From a virus: a stretch of DNA of 64,000 nt. The position numbers were made by a program, and so were the translations under genes. The notes below the pieces were generated by a model that ran no database searches, was not told where the DNA came from, and saw nothing but the letters and a program-made list of their open reading frames with translations. The DNA lies in the IMG/VR virus record IMGVR_UViG_3300028800_000097, positions 1 through 64,000 of that record. One strand, written 5' to 3'. Positions within the stretch are counted from its first letter, which is position 1. Every line of letters starts with the position of its first letter. Shown one piece after another: positions 50,102 to 57,497 of this stretch.

Positions 50102-51936
50102 GTCGCGGCCTTCAGTTCAGCCTTGTAGTCGAGGAACGCCTTCTGCAACTCGGCGATCAGCGCCGTCTTGCCTTCCTCGCGCCAGCGTGCCGCCACCCGG
50201 CCAAGCACAGGGTTGCGACCCAAGGTGTCCACTTCGTCCGCCGTCTTGGCGCTCTTCAGGCCAGACACCCACCGGTCCATCTCAACGCGGTCAGGATCGG
50301 CGCCCGGTTGATCTTCGGTCTCGGCCTTCGCTTCCTCTGCCGGCGGCGGAGCGGCTTCCTTCGCAGGTTCAGCGACCTTCGCCGGAGGCTTCAGCATCTC
50401 GGCCAAGTTCGGGGCCTGTATCTTCAGCGTGCCGGCCTGCTCGATCAGCGCCTTGATGGCCAACGGCCGCACCGACCCGGGGGCCAGTTTGACGACATCG
50501 GTGTTGGCGGCGATGAACGGCAGGTAGCCGCCGGCGGTCAGCGTCGCCACTTCATCGCGGAACATCACGAGCCACCCCTTCCAGCTATCTCGGGTGCCGG
50601 CCTTCGGCGCCTCGACCACGACAGGATCGGGTTCCTGCTGTTCCTCGGGCCGCCCGATGCCAGCTATGATGTCGCCTGCCGCTGGGCCGGTCGCCTTGGC
50701 ATCGGCGATGCCGTCGGCGTTCTGCTCCATCAGGGCCTCACGGTTGCTGCTCTTTTCCCACCGCGCCTCAAGGGCGTTGGCGAACTTCACCGGATCGGTG
50801 AATGAGTCGTCACCGACAGCCTCGCCCCATTCGTCCAGCAGGAACGCCTCGAACTCCACCGGCACCGCCTCCGTGGCTGCGGCCTGCTGGGTGGGCTGCT
50901 TCTCTTCGACCGGTTGCGGCGCTTCAACCTTAGCGGTCTCAGCGGGCTTCTCAGCGGCCTTGGCGGAGGCATCCGTTTTCGCCTCGGTCTTCGGTGTGGA
51001 CTCTGGTGGCGCCAGCCGCTTGCGCGCTTCGGCGAACGCCTCGGCAATCACCCCCTTGGCCTGATCCGGCGCCGCCTCCGTCGTCTTGACCACCACCGCC
51101 AGCGTAGCGAGTTCGTCAACGTCACGCAGCGTCGGGGCTTCCTTCAGCTTGCCGACCAGGAGGTTCATCCACTCCCAGGCGTTCTGCTCGCCGAACAGCG
51201 CGGCGGCCACCTTATCGAACCACGCATCGTCCCAGCCGTCCTTGGACTTCGGCCGCGCGGTGTACCAGGACTTCTCCGGCTTAGGCATCTGCCACACCGG
51301 CAGGGCCGCCTCCTCCTGCTCGATCTCAGCCGTGGCGAGGCCGCGCAGCACATCAGGGAACGCGGCATGCCATGCCCGGTGCCGCGCGCGCCACATGATC
51401 ATGTCGCGAGGATACGAGGTGTGGACGTTCCCCAGCTTGGCGTGGGCGGCATCCGAGATGGAGAACCGGCCTTCGTGCGGCGACGGCCGGCCGCGGCGAA
51501 TGACCACGCACACCGCCGTCAGCGCGGACCCCTCGCCCTCGAACGTCTCGCGCACATCGGCGACCAGACCAGTCCGCATGCAGAGCCCTGGCACCGCCTC
51601 GCCCCAGACCGACGGTCTGCCGTTGACCACGCAGATGCTTTCCAGCGAAGCCATAGGCGGCAGGCCGATCTCGGCGCCCTTCATCACCGCCACGATCGCG
51701 TCGTCCACCTTGCCGCGGTAGTCCTTCGGGCACAGGCCGGTCCGCGTCACGCGCTCGGCGAAGTTCTCCAACTCCTCGAACGTGGTGATCGCGAACGGCG
51801 ACGGGCGGCTGACCCGCGCCTCGACCTGACGACTGGTCTCCTCAATGATCTTGGACAGCAGACCGGGCGATATTTCGGTGGCGGCCTGCGGCTCGCGGTT
51901 CAGCGATACAACCTTGTTGCTCTCGGTTTCACTCAT
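50098..51936 (-). CDS. RecT-like single-strand annealing protein with long tail
   Basis: 612-aa protein; RecT proteins are usually about 250-350. The N-terminal 200 residues carry the annealing domain: PSPFAITTFEELENFAERVT, LPPMASLESICVVNGRPSVW and MIMWRARHRAWHAAFPDVLRG. The next 400 are Ala/Pro/Glu-rich with blocks such as EEKQPTQQAAATEAVP and a late helical region with RDSWKGWLVMFRDEVATL. It probably anneals DNA ends for phage recombination; the tail may recruit partners. It leads with overlaps to small downstream genes. Confidence 0.75.
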   Translation of the reverse strand: MSETESNKVVSLNREPQAATEISPGLLSKIIEETSRQVEARVSRPSPFAITTFEELENFAERVTRTGLCPKDYRGKVDDAIVAVMKGAEIGLPPMASLESICVVNGRPSVWGEAVPGLCMRTGLVADVRETFEGEGSALTAVCVVIRRGRPSPHEGRFSISDAAHAKLGNVHTSYPRDMIMWRARHRAWHAAFPDVLRGLATAEIEQEEAALPVWQMPKPEKSWYTARPKSKDGWDDAWFDKVAAALFGEQNAWEWMNLLVGKLKEAPTLRDVDELATLAVVVKTTEAAPDQAKGVIAEAFAEARKRLAPPESTPKTEAKTDASAKAAEKPAETAKVEAPQPVEEKQPTQQAAATEAVPVEFEAFLLDEWGEAVGDDSFTDPVKFANALEARWEKSSNREALMEQNADGIADAKATGPAAGDIIAGIGRPEEQQEPDPVVVEAPKAGTRDSWKGWLVMFRDEVATLTAGGYLPFIAANTDVVKLAPGSVRPLAIKALIEQAGTLKIQAPNLAEMLKPPAKVAEPAKEAAPPPAEEAKAETEDQPGADPDRVEMDRWVSGLKSAKTADEVDTLGRNPVLGRVAARWREEGKTALIAELQKAFLDYKAELKAAT

Positions 51937-52108
51937 TTGCGTAATCCCTCGGATTGTGGCCGTCGCGATAGCCTTCGGCGTAGGCGTCAGACAGCGGGAC
52001 CGGCTCGACCGCGGCCCAACCGTTGCCAGTCATCTGCCAGATCGTCCCATCGTCACACAGCGCGTACAGGTCGCCGTCGTGGTTGTGCAGTTGGATCGGC
52101 TTGCGCAT
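51929..52108 (-). CDS. Small hypothetical early protein
   Basis: 59-aa protein MRKPIQLHNHDGDLYALCDD ... YAEGYRDGHNPRDYANE. Coupled on both sides (TGATG and an 8-base overlap with the RecT start). The GYRDGHNPRDY ending is typical of small phage proteins beside recombination genes. Confidence 0.6.
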   Translation of the reverse strand: MRKPIQLHNHDGDLYALCDDGTIWQMTGNGWAAVEPVPLSDAYAEGYRDGHNPRDYANE

Positions 52109-52881
52109 CAGATGCTCTTGACCTCCTTGATCACGCAGCCCTCGATCGCGCGCACCTTGTCGGACCGCACCGCCTGTCCGATCCGGGTGGTGGCGAACGC
52201 GAGGTAGTGGAGCGGCTCGCGACCCTCGACCACCGCCTTGGCGAGCGCCATCAGGTCTGACGCCGCCTCATCGAATTGCCAGGACGTGCGGAGCGATGTC
52301 GGCCCGCCGAACTCGCCCTGCACGCGCGAATGCTGCGCGGCGGGAGCCTCGGCCTTCTCAGCCATGCGCTCGGCCTGGCCCGCGAGACCGGCGGCCTGCT
52401 CAAGCTTCTCCGCGTCCATCTTCGCCGCCGCGGCATCGAGCGCGGCCTGGGCTTCGTCGGCCTTGCGCTGTGCCTCCGCGCGCGCCGCTGCCCGTGCCTT
52501 CTCCTCGCGGTCGATCAAGTAGGGTTCGAGCACTGCCTTGATCCGAGACCGATCGGCCTCAATCTGCTGGTTAAGTTTCGCGAAGAACGCGTCGACGGCA
52601 CGACCGCCTGTCAGGAAAGGCTCTTTGGACTCGGTATGGCGGGCCTTGGACAGCTTCAGGAACGCAGCCATCGCGCCCTTCGGCCCAGCGAAGTCCGATG
52701 CCTTCCCGGCGATGTCGTCATTCGGTATCGACGGATACGTGGTCAGGAACCGCTCGACCCCAGCCCCGATCTCGGCCTGACGGGTGAACAGGTCTTTGCA
52801 CGCGTCGGCGAGGAACTCAGTGACCTCCGCCGGCGTCATCGGCTTCGGCTGGTTGTGTCCAATCCCTGCTGGCTGATCCAT
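52108..52881 (-). CDS. Coiled-coil recombination-operon protein
   Basis: 257-aa protein MDQPAGIGHNQPKPMTPAEV; helical, with a long Ala/Glu/Lys coiled coil (residues 115-180) and a beta end REPLHYLAFATTRIGQAVRS. It lies directly upstream of the RecT-like gene in the transcript, a usual place for a RecT partner. No nuclease motif is seen. Confidence 0.65.
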   Translation of the reverse strand: MDQPAGIGHNQPKPMTPAEVTEFLADACKDLFTRQAEIGAGVERFLTTYPSIPNDDIAGKASDFAGPKGAMAAFLKLSKARHTESKEPFLTGGRAVDAFFAKLNQQIEADRSRIKAVLEPYLIDREEKARAAARAEAQRKADEAQAALDAAAAKMDAEKLEQAAGLAGQAERMAEKAEAPAAQHSRVQGEFGGPTSLRTSWQFDEAASDLMALAKAVVEGREPLHYLAFATTRIGQAVRSDKVRAIEGCVIKEVKSI

Positions 52882-53264
52882 TATATGAGGCTCCCTATCG
52901 GTATCGTGGCCATGTCGATCGGCTTGTCCGGGTTCGCCGCCGGGTGGCTAGGATCGTTGATCTTCGCGTGGCGCGATGCGGCCAAGCGCCAGTCGTATTG
53001 TTCCTTGGTGATCTCGCGACCGAACAGGAACACGGCGAGTAGCGGGTGCGAAAACGCGTTCACGCCCTCCATCAGACACTCGGCGTAAAGCTCCTCCGCC
53101 GACGTGCAGTCGTAGAGTTCGAGGCTTGGCACGCCATCGGTCGTCACCGCCCACCGCCCGCCGGCGTCCTGCGTCACATGCGCCGCAACCCACGGGTGGC
53201 GCGGGCTGCGACGGGTCTCGAAATAGCCCGTCCGTGCCCGCATGTTGGATTCAGGTCTGGACAC
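52881..53264 (-). CDS. Hypothetical early protein
   Basis: 127-aa protein with GTG start at 53264 (GGAGG 6 bases ahead). RHPWVAAHVTQDAGGRWAVT and EELYAECLMEGVNAFSHPLL; basic first 25 residues. First gene of the leftward operon that faces the Cro-like gene. Confidence 0.6.
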   Translation of the reverse strand: MSRPESNMRARTGYFETRRSPRHPWVAAHVTQDAGGRWAVTTDGVPSLELYDCTSAEELYAECLMEGVNAFSHPLLAVFLFGREITKEQYDWRLAASRHAKINDPSHPAANPDKPIDMATIPIGSLI

Positions 53265-53284
53265 GGGCGGCCTCCACGTTCCGA

Positions 53285-53316
53285 TTGACAGTGCGTAACG
53301 GTGTGGTTAATAACCA
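53285..53316 (+). promoter_or_regulatory. Rightward promoter with palindromic operator
   Basis: -35 TTGACA (53285-53290), 17-base spacer, -10 TAATAA (53308-53313). The palindrome TGGTTAATAACCA (53304-53316) is centred on the -10 box, the usual site for Cro-type self-repression. The Cro-like gene starts about 28 bases downstream. Confidence 0.6.
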
Positions 53317-53347
53317 ACGAAGATTAATAAGGCAAGAGGTTTCGCGA

Positions 53348-53545
53348 ATGCCGATCGCTGAAAAAATACGGCATGTGGTCGACAAAGCTGGCGGGTCAAC
53401 GAAGCTGGCTTATGCCCTCGGCCTCCGTCCGCCAGCCATCTATGGGTGGACGCGCGTCCCCAGCCGCTTTGTGGATAAAGTGAGCGAACTGACCGGCATT
53501 CCCCCGCAGGAGTTGCGGCCGGACCTGTACCCGCCTCATTCATGA
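53348..53545 (+). CDS. Cro/YdaS-like regulator
   Basis: 65-aa protein: residues 15-50 (GGSTKLAYALGLRPPAIYGW) are the helix-turn-helix, followed by TRVPSRFVDKVSELTGIPPQ as in Cro/YdaS-type proteins, where a P-x-W stretch and RVP turn come next. AAGAGG stands 8 bases before the ATG. It probably binds the palindrome at 53304-53316 and controls the divergent transcripts. Confidence 0.75.
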   Translation: MPIAEKIRHVVDKAGGSTKLAYALGLRPPAIYGWTRVPSRFVDKVSELTGIPPQELRPDLYPPHS

Positions 53546-54942
53546 ATGATCCCTCGGTCCAGCTCGGGCTCTGCCCATGCGGCGCACCGGGCGCCCTGTT
53601 CAGCCCCGGCCGTGACACGATCACCGGCCCTGGGGGCATCCTGGTAATGCGCGGCCAGCCAGCCCGCGCTACGTGCATTCCATGTTGGAACGCGCTGGCA
53701 CACCCCGTCGCGCCTAGGTTACGCCCCATACCCGGTGTCCCTGGTTACTCAGCAGATTCGGACGGTAACATCGTGGGGCGCTATCAGCGCCCGATGGCCA
53801 CCAAGCTAACCCCATCCGGGTATCCTTTCGTTACTGTGCGGGTCAACGGCAAAAAGTTCTGCAAGCCAGTTCACTGGTTTGTTTGCTTGGCGTGGCACGG
53901 AGCGAAGCCTTCGGCGCTCCACGAAGTGGCCCACCGCCAGCCGCCCAAGACCAATACACGCCCCGACAATTTGCGGTGGGCCACCAAGCAAGAAAACGTA
54001 GACGACTCAATTAAACAGAATCTGATGAGCCACGGCGAGGCGCATTTCTTTGCCAAGTTACGCGAGCAAGATGTGCGAGAGATCAGACGCCTGCGTGCTT
54101 CAGGCGTGACGCTTTCTTCCATCGGATCAATGTTCGGTGTCGCCGAGTCCACCGTCCACAAAATCGTTTATCGGAAAGCCTGGAGACACTTGGATGAAGG
54201 AGATACGCACATGGTTGAACGGGTGAGGTCGGCGACGACAGCGGTGAGCGCCGGGTATAACGGCCCTGACAAGCCTAAATTCAACGACGGCCTGGCCGAA
54301 TACACGGAGGTAAGGTTTCAGCAGATGCGCTGGGCCGCCAAGGCATCGGCGTTCAAGGCGCGGTGGGAACGAAAAGGCGGCGCATTCGAGGACATCCAAT
54401 ACGGGTTTGCGCAGGGAAAGCTGACCCGCGAGGAGCGTGTTGCCAAAATCAGCGCTCGCGCTCGCGTCGACGGGTGGATGGGCACTGTCACGGTGCAGGA
54501 CGACGGGCAGACCAGCTTTGCGGTCACATTCGATCAAGCCGCCCCGGATGAACTCGGCGCCGGGGGCGCCCCGCTCGGTAGCCGCCTGTCTTTGGCCCGT
54601 GCTCAAGCAGAAGGATATAACACGGGGCGCCACGGCGGCTCGTTGGCGGACTGTGAGTTCCCTGCCGAAAGCGAGGAAGCCCACATTTGGGCGGAGGGCT
54701 ACGGCGATGGAATGCGCGATCGGGTCGAGAAGGAACCGAAGCCTCCCAGGGCCAACGGCGAGGCGAAGTCAGCCACTCAGGTCATGGCCGAACTCGCCGC
54801 ATCCATGCCGGTAGACAGCGGCCGGGTGAAGCCGGAACGCAAGATGGCCGCGGCGAACGATGAGGCTGAGCCTGCGGTCGAGAGGCCGGCAAAGAGGGGC
54901 GCCAGGCAGAAGGCCGCGGAGGGCAACGGCGCTGTCGACTGA
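53542..54942 (+). CDS. Zinc knuckle-HNH endonuclease-RMF-like fusion
   Basis: One open frame of 466 aa with three parts. Residues 1-55: LCPCGAPG and CIPCWNA, a zinc-knuckle-like start. Residues about 60-220: a homing-type HNH endonuclease, NUMOD4-like (PIPGVPGYSADSDGNIVGRY), HNH_3 core (HEVAHRQPPKTNTRPDNLRW) and a C-terminal HTH (LREQDVREIRRLRASGVTLS). Residues 224-466: a second protein with its own ATG and Shine-Dalgarno (54211). No stop separates them. ATG at 53542 overlaps the Cro-like stop. GC drops within the HNH part (28 of 60 for 54001-54060). Confidence 0.75.
   Translation: MNDPSVQLGLCPCGAPGALFSPGRDTITGPGGILVMRGQPARATCIPCWNALAHPVAPRLRPIPGVPGYSADSDGNIVGRYQRPMATKLTPSGYPFVTVRVNGKKFCKPVHWFVCLAWHGAKPSALHEVAHRQPPKTNTRPDNLRWATKQENVDDSIKQNLMSHGEAHFFAKLREQDVREIRRLRASGVTLSSIGSMFGVAESTVHKIVYRKAWRHLDEGDTHMVERVRSATTAVSAGYNGPDKPKFNDGLAEYTEVRFQQMRWAAKASAFKARWERKGGAFEDIQYGFAQGKLTREERVAKISARARVDGWMGTVTVQDDGQTSFAVTFDQAAPDELGAGGAPLGSRLSLARAQAEGYNTGRHGGSLADCEFPAESEEAHIWAEGYGDGMRDRVEKEPKPPRANGEAKSATQVMAELAASMPVDSGRVKPERKMAAANDEAEPAVERPAKRGARQKAAEGNGAVD
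54211..54942 (+). CDS. RMF-like phage protein (internal start)
   Basis: 243-aa protein if ATG 54211 is used, with AAGGAG 8 bases ahead; MVERVRSATTAVSAGYNGPD. The section ARAQAEGYNTGRHGGSLADC followed by AEGYGDGMRD resembles the ribosome-modulation-factor-like (Rmf) motif carried by many alphaproteobacterial phage proteins. Lys/Ala-rich C-terminus. It may be the original early gene behind which the HNH gene has fused; nested within 53542-54942. Confidence 0.5.
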   Translation: MVERVRSATTAVSAGYNGPDKPKFNDGLAEYTEVRFQQMRWAAKASAFKARWERKGGAFEDIQYGFAQGKLTREERVAKISARARVDGWMGTVTVQDDGQTSFAVTFDQAAPDELGAGGAPLGSRLSLARAQAEGYNTGRHGGSLADCEFPAESEEAHIWAEGYGDGMRDRVEKEPKPPRANGEAKSATQVMAELAASMPVDSGRVKPERKMAAANDEAEPAVERPAKRGARQKAAEGNGAVD

Positions 54943-55453
54943 GGCGCCCTGCCTACTCTCGCTTGACGTGGCCCGTCGCACCGGCGTGGCGTGGGGGAGG
55001 ATAACCGATCCGATCCCCACCACGCTGGTATGGCCGCTACCGCTGAAGGACAAGCTTGATCCGGTCGGCGCCCGCATGTCCGCGCTGGATAACACGCTGT
55101 CGCGGTTCCTTGATCTACTGACGGCACAGGGTATCGCTCCGCGCTGGTGCGTGATGGCCGAACCGTTCCAATCTAGAAACATGGGAGAGACAGAAAGCAG
55201 CTTCGGGCTGTCAGGTGTTGTGCGAGCTGAGTTGTGGCGACGGAAGATCCGTCTGATGCGCCAGCACGAGGGCACCGTCCGCAAGGAGACGCTGGGACGC
55301 GGCACGGCTCCCACCAAGGTTATGAAGGCGCTGGCCCAGCGCTGGTGCGATCTGCGTGGCATCGAGATATACGATGACAACTGCGCAGACAGCGCCGTCT
55401 TATGGGAATGGACAAGAAACGAATTGGTCAGGCAGCGGCGACTGTCGACCTAG
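54932..55453 (+). CDS. RuvC-like Holliday-junction resolvase
   Basis: 173-aa RNase H-fold nuclease: CLLSLDVARRTGVAWG (first Asp), CVMAEPFQSRNMGETESSFG (Glu), and a C-terminal KALAQRWCDLRGIEIYDDNC then ADSAV (Asp pair). This is the phage RuvC-like resolvase pattern. The start is unclear: an ATG at 54860 would overlap the previous gene by 83 bases; GTG 54968 would lose the first Asp. A CTG at 54932 has GGAGGG 8 bases ahead and fits best. Confidence 0.72.
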   Translation: MSTEAPCLLSLDVARRTGVAWGRITDPIPTTLVWPLPLKDKLDPVGARMSALDNTLSRFLDLLTAQGIAPRWCVMAEPFQSRNMGETESSFGLSGVVRAELWRRKIRLMRQHEGTVRKETLGRGTAPTKVMKALAQRWCDLRGIEIYDDNCADSAVLWEWTRNELVRQRRLST

Positions 55454-55490
55454 GCGCGTGTGGCATTCCGCATCCGGGGTTGAAGGGTAC

Positions 55491-56027
55491 TCAGATCATT
55501 GCTGGTTCGGCAGCCCGAACCGCAGGTGTCAACGTCACGTAGTGACCAGCGATCCCGCTATGGTAAAGCAGCGAGGCGTTGAGGTCTCCATAGGCGATCA
55601 GACAGGACGGCGCTCCAGCATTTGCTTCGGCTTTTAATCCGTTCGGTCGATGGAAGAATAGCCGGCCCTTGATAAACAGCACGCCTGACGCTCGACGCCA
55701 GACGGTCTCAAAGAACAATCCTGTCTCGGTGCGAGCAAAGATCAGCGCGATGCCATTTGCGTGCGATGCCATTCGTCGCATCCACGGCCCGACGATCGCA
55801 GGGCCGCCATAAGGAGGATTGAGCCACACCCGGCCAGTCCATGGCATCATCAGGCCATTCTCCTCACGCACGACATGCCGCGTTGCGGTAGGCCATGGAC
55901 GAGGCTCAGGCGCCGCACAGGGATCGAGATCGAATGGGCCAAGTCGGTCAATAATGTCTGGGGGCGTCAACCACTCGTCGCTGTCCATCGCTGATGATTG
56001 GTGCGTGCCCATCCCATCGTGCGGCAT
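55491..56027 (-). CDS. Phage N6-adenine methyltransferase (Dam-like) 1
   Basis: 178-aa protein of the phage Dam family (DNA N-6-adenine-methyltransferase). DEWLTPPDIIDRLGPFDLDP is the family N-terminus, GRVWLNPPYGGPA the NPPY catalytic motif at about residue 70, and the end has GAPSCLIAYGD and the fold closing strand. It would methylate adenines in phage DNA. TAATG overlap with the gene before it; read leftward, opposite to the RuvC gene. Confidence 0.8.
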   Translation of the reverse strand: MPHDGMGTHQSSAMDSDEWLTPPDIIDRLGPFDLDPCAAPEPRPWPTATRHVVREENGLMMPWTGRVWLNPPYGGPAIVGPWMRRMASHANGIALIFARTETGLFFETVWRRASGVLFIKGRLFFHRPNGLKAEANAGAPSCLIAYGDLNASLLYHSGIAGHYVTLTPAVRAAEPAMI

Positions 56028-56305
56028 TATTCGTCGTCTCCCTCAAATTGGCTGTCGATCTCGTTGATAAGCTCAGAGAGCGTGCCGGCGCAGCTCACGG
56101 TTTCGCCGTTCTCAAGCTGATGCAGCGCACGGTGCGCCACTTTGCTTAGTTCCACCAGCAAGTCTTGGACCTCATTCACCCGCCGCGCATGTTCATGATT
56201 AACATCACATCTCCCATCTAGCGCCGCCATCGCCTCCACGTCGCCGTGCTGCCAGCGAAACGCGGGATCGTCGGCGCGCATCGGTTCATTTGGGTCGTCA
56301 GTCAT
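56027..56305 (-). CDS. Small helical acidic protein
   Basis: 92-aa protein MTDDPNEPMRADDPAFRWQH, then a long helix (ARRVNEVQDLLVELSKVAHR) and acidic end. ATG 56305 has GGAG 6 bases ahead. No function recognised. Confidence 0.6.
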   Translation of the reverse strand: MTDDPNEPMRADDPAFRWQHGDVEAMAALDGRCDVNHEHARRVNEVQDLLVELSKVAHRALHQLENGETVSCAGTLSELINEIDSQFEGDDE

Positions 56306-56333
56306 GCTCCACTCCAGCTCCGGGGTTGAGGGG

Positions 56334-56510
56334 TTAGGCCGCGCGGCGCTTCGGAAGCAGCGCGTCAAACGCGGCGCGCGCCCCCTCTGGCGTCGAGTGG
56401 CGGCTGACGATCCGGTTGCCGTGCAACACGCGGATGTCCGTCTCGGACTTGTGCTGGATGCTGTAGGTGAAGGCTGGCCGCCGGATCTTCTGTGCGTCCT
56501 GGTTGGTCAT
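56334..56510 (-). CDS. 58-aa hypothetical protein
   Basis: Leftward ATG at 56510 with GGAGG ahead, ending TAA at 56334. MTNQDAQKIRRPAFTYSIQH ... SRHSTPEGARAAFDALLPKR. Basic beta-alpha protein; the first gene of the leftward operon from the 56.55-kb operator. Confidence 0.55.
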   Translation of the reverse strand: MTNQDAQKIRRPAFTYSIQHKSETDIRVLHGNRIVSRHSTPEGARAAFDALLPKRRAA

Positions 56511-56535
56511 CGTCGCCTCCGAACTCGATGATTGA

Positions 56536-56600
56536 CATTAAGGGCGTTTTGCTTACTGTGTCAACATCTTGTTGACAATCGACGACACATTTAATATGGT
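56536..56600. promoter_or_regulatory. Divergent promoters over a palindromic operator
   Basis: Perfect palindrome TGTCAACA-TCT-TGTTGACA at 56559-56577. Its right half is the -35 (TTGACA, 56572-56577) of a rightward promoter with 17-base spacer and -10 TATGGT (56595-56600). Its left half read leftward is the -35 of a promoter with 17-base spacer and -10 TTAATG (56541-56536). One bound repressor would block both. The right promoter ends seven bases before ATG 56608. Confidence 0.68.
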
Positions 56601-56607
56601 CATAGGC

Positions 56608-56757
56608 ATGGCAAAGGATGAACGCATAGCCGTGCGGCTAGATACTGCCACAAAGCTCGCGCTGGCTAAAGCCGCCGCTGAGGACAAGCGATCGCTGTCG
56701 TCGATGGCAGAAAAGCTTATTTCCGAGGGACTCAAGAGCGGAAAGGGCAAACGGTGA
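56608..56757 (+). CDS. Ribbon-helix-helix (Arc/CopG-like) regulator
   Basis: 49-aa protein MAKDERIAVRLDTATKLALA then KAAAEDKRSLSSMAEKLISE. The RIAVRLD beta strand plus two helices is the Arc/CopG ribbon-helix-helix fold. It is placed directly under the palindrome at 56559-56577, and dimers of this family bind such inverted repeats, so self-control is likely. An in-frame ATG at 56596 is possible but lies inside the -10. Confidence 0.72.
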   Translation: MAKDERIAVRLDTATKLALAKAAAEDKRSLSSMAEKLISEGLKSGKGKR

Positions 56758-56831
56758 CTGTTTACATGGCGCATTGCGAGGAAGATGGTTCGGTGAAAAT
56801 AGGCCACTCCCGACTGGTGCAAGCAGCATGA
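56754..56831 (+). pseudogene. 25-aa remnant, GIY-YIG/T5orf172-like start
   Basis: GTG start overlapping the previous stop. MTVYMAHCEEDGSVKIGHSR matches the VYFxQxxxDGxxKIGxS opening of GIY-YIG and T5orf172-type endonucleases, then stops after RLVQAA. The catalytic part is missing, so this is either a truncated remnant or a small free-standing peptide. Confidence 0.35.
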
Positions 56832-56950
56832 CTGATTCCCAGACGACAATCCGACCATTCGGCTTTTGGCATGGGTTCGTCGCAGGCGGATTGGCTATGG
56901 GTTGGTTTGTTATCATCGCGCAGATCGCAGTTGAGAGGCTGGTGCCATGA
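56828..56950 (+). CDS. 40-aa membrane protein
   Basis: MTDSQTTIRPFGFWHGFVAG then GLAMGWFVIIAQIAVERLVP: one membrane helix. Overlaps both neighbours by ATGA. Function unknown. Confidence 0.5.
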   Translation: MTDSQTTIRPFGFWHGFVAGGLAMGWFVIIAQIAVERLVP

Positions 56951-57252
56951 AATCCGAAACCACGACTTGGCGCGATGCCAACACGATCACCGACTGGGAG
57001 TTCGGCCAGATCGGCAGGCTTTTATGTGACCAGGCCCCGCGCGATCTGGCACTCAAAATCGTCCGGCTTGAGGGACAGCTTGAAGTGGCGCGCGAGTTGG
57101 CAGAGACCGCATCTCCTAGACTTATCAATGTTTGGAATGAACTGCGCCGAGCGTCAGATTTTGAGGGCGCTGTGATGGTGGCGCCGGATGGTGCTGTCTA
57201 TCGGATCGTGAAGGCTCGATGGGAGAAGGTAAGCAACGATGCCCACCCCTGA
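56947..57252 (+). CDS. Hypothetical early protein
   Basis: 101-aa protein MKSETTTWRDANTITDWEFG with a helix (RLEGQLEVARELAETASPRL) and a beta end PDGAVYRIVKARWEKV. Joined by ATGA to the membrane micro-protein. Confidence 0.6.
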   Translation: MKSETTTWRDANTITDWEFGQIGRLLCDQAPRDLALKIVRLEGQLEVARELAETASPRLINVWNELRRASDFEGAVMVAPDGAVYRIVKARWEKVSNDAHP

Positions 57253-57430
57253 AACCACCGAGGCCATTGAACGAAGAGCGCGCGACATTTGTGAGCAATT
57301 CGGCTGTGAGCCCGATGCAGTTCTCGCGATCAATCCTAGCAACGACGGCGCAACGTCGGCGGACATCGCAGTACCGGCCTGGCTGCACTTCAGAGAACAG
57401 GCAGAAAGGGAACTTGCAGATGAACGATAG
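57239..57430 (+). CDS. Hypothetical early protein
   Basis: 63-aa protein MPTPETTEAIERRARDICEQ followed by FGCEPDAVLAINPSNDGATS and a helical end WLHFREQAERELADER. ATG lies 14 bases before the end of the previous gene. Confidence 0.55.
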   Translation: MPTPETTEAIERRARDICEQFGCEPDAVLAINPSNDGATSADIAVPAWLHFREQAERELADER

Positions 57431-57497
57431 TAAAACCCAAACCACGCTCGCGAATGAGTGGCCTCGGTCACCTAGAATGGCTTGGCGGTGGCCGTGA
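57420..57497 (+). CDS. 25-aa peptide
   Basis: MNDSKTQTTLANEWPRSPRM followed by AWRWP, overlapping the ends of both neighbours. Too short for assignment; kept because it bridges coupled genes (11-base overlap with the previous gene, TGATG with the next). Confidence 0.3.
   Translation: MNDSKTQTTLANEWPRSPRMAWRWP

Noticed and set aside
50914-52260. 448-aa open frame on the plus strand opposite the RecT-like gene
   Set aside because: Arg-rich composition without motifs; it mirrors the codon pattern of the coupled leftward genes 50098-52881.
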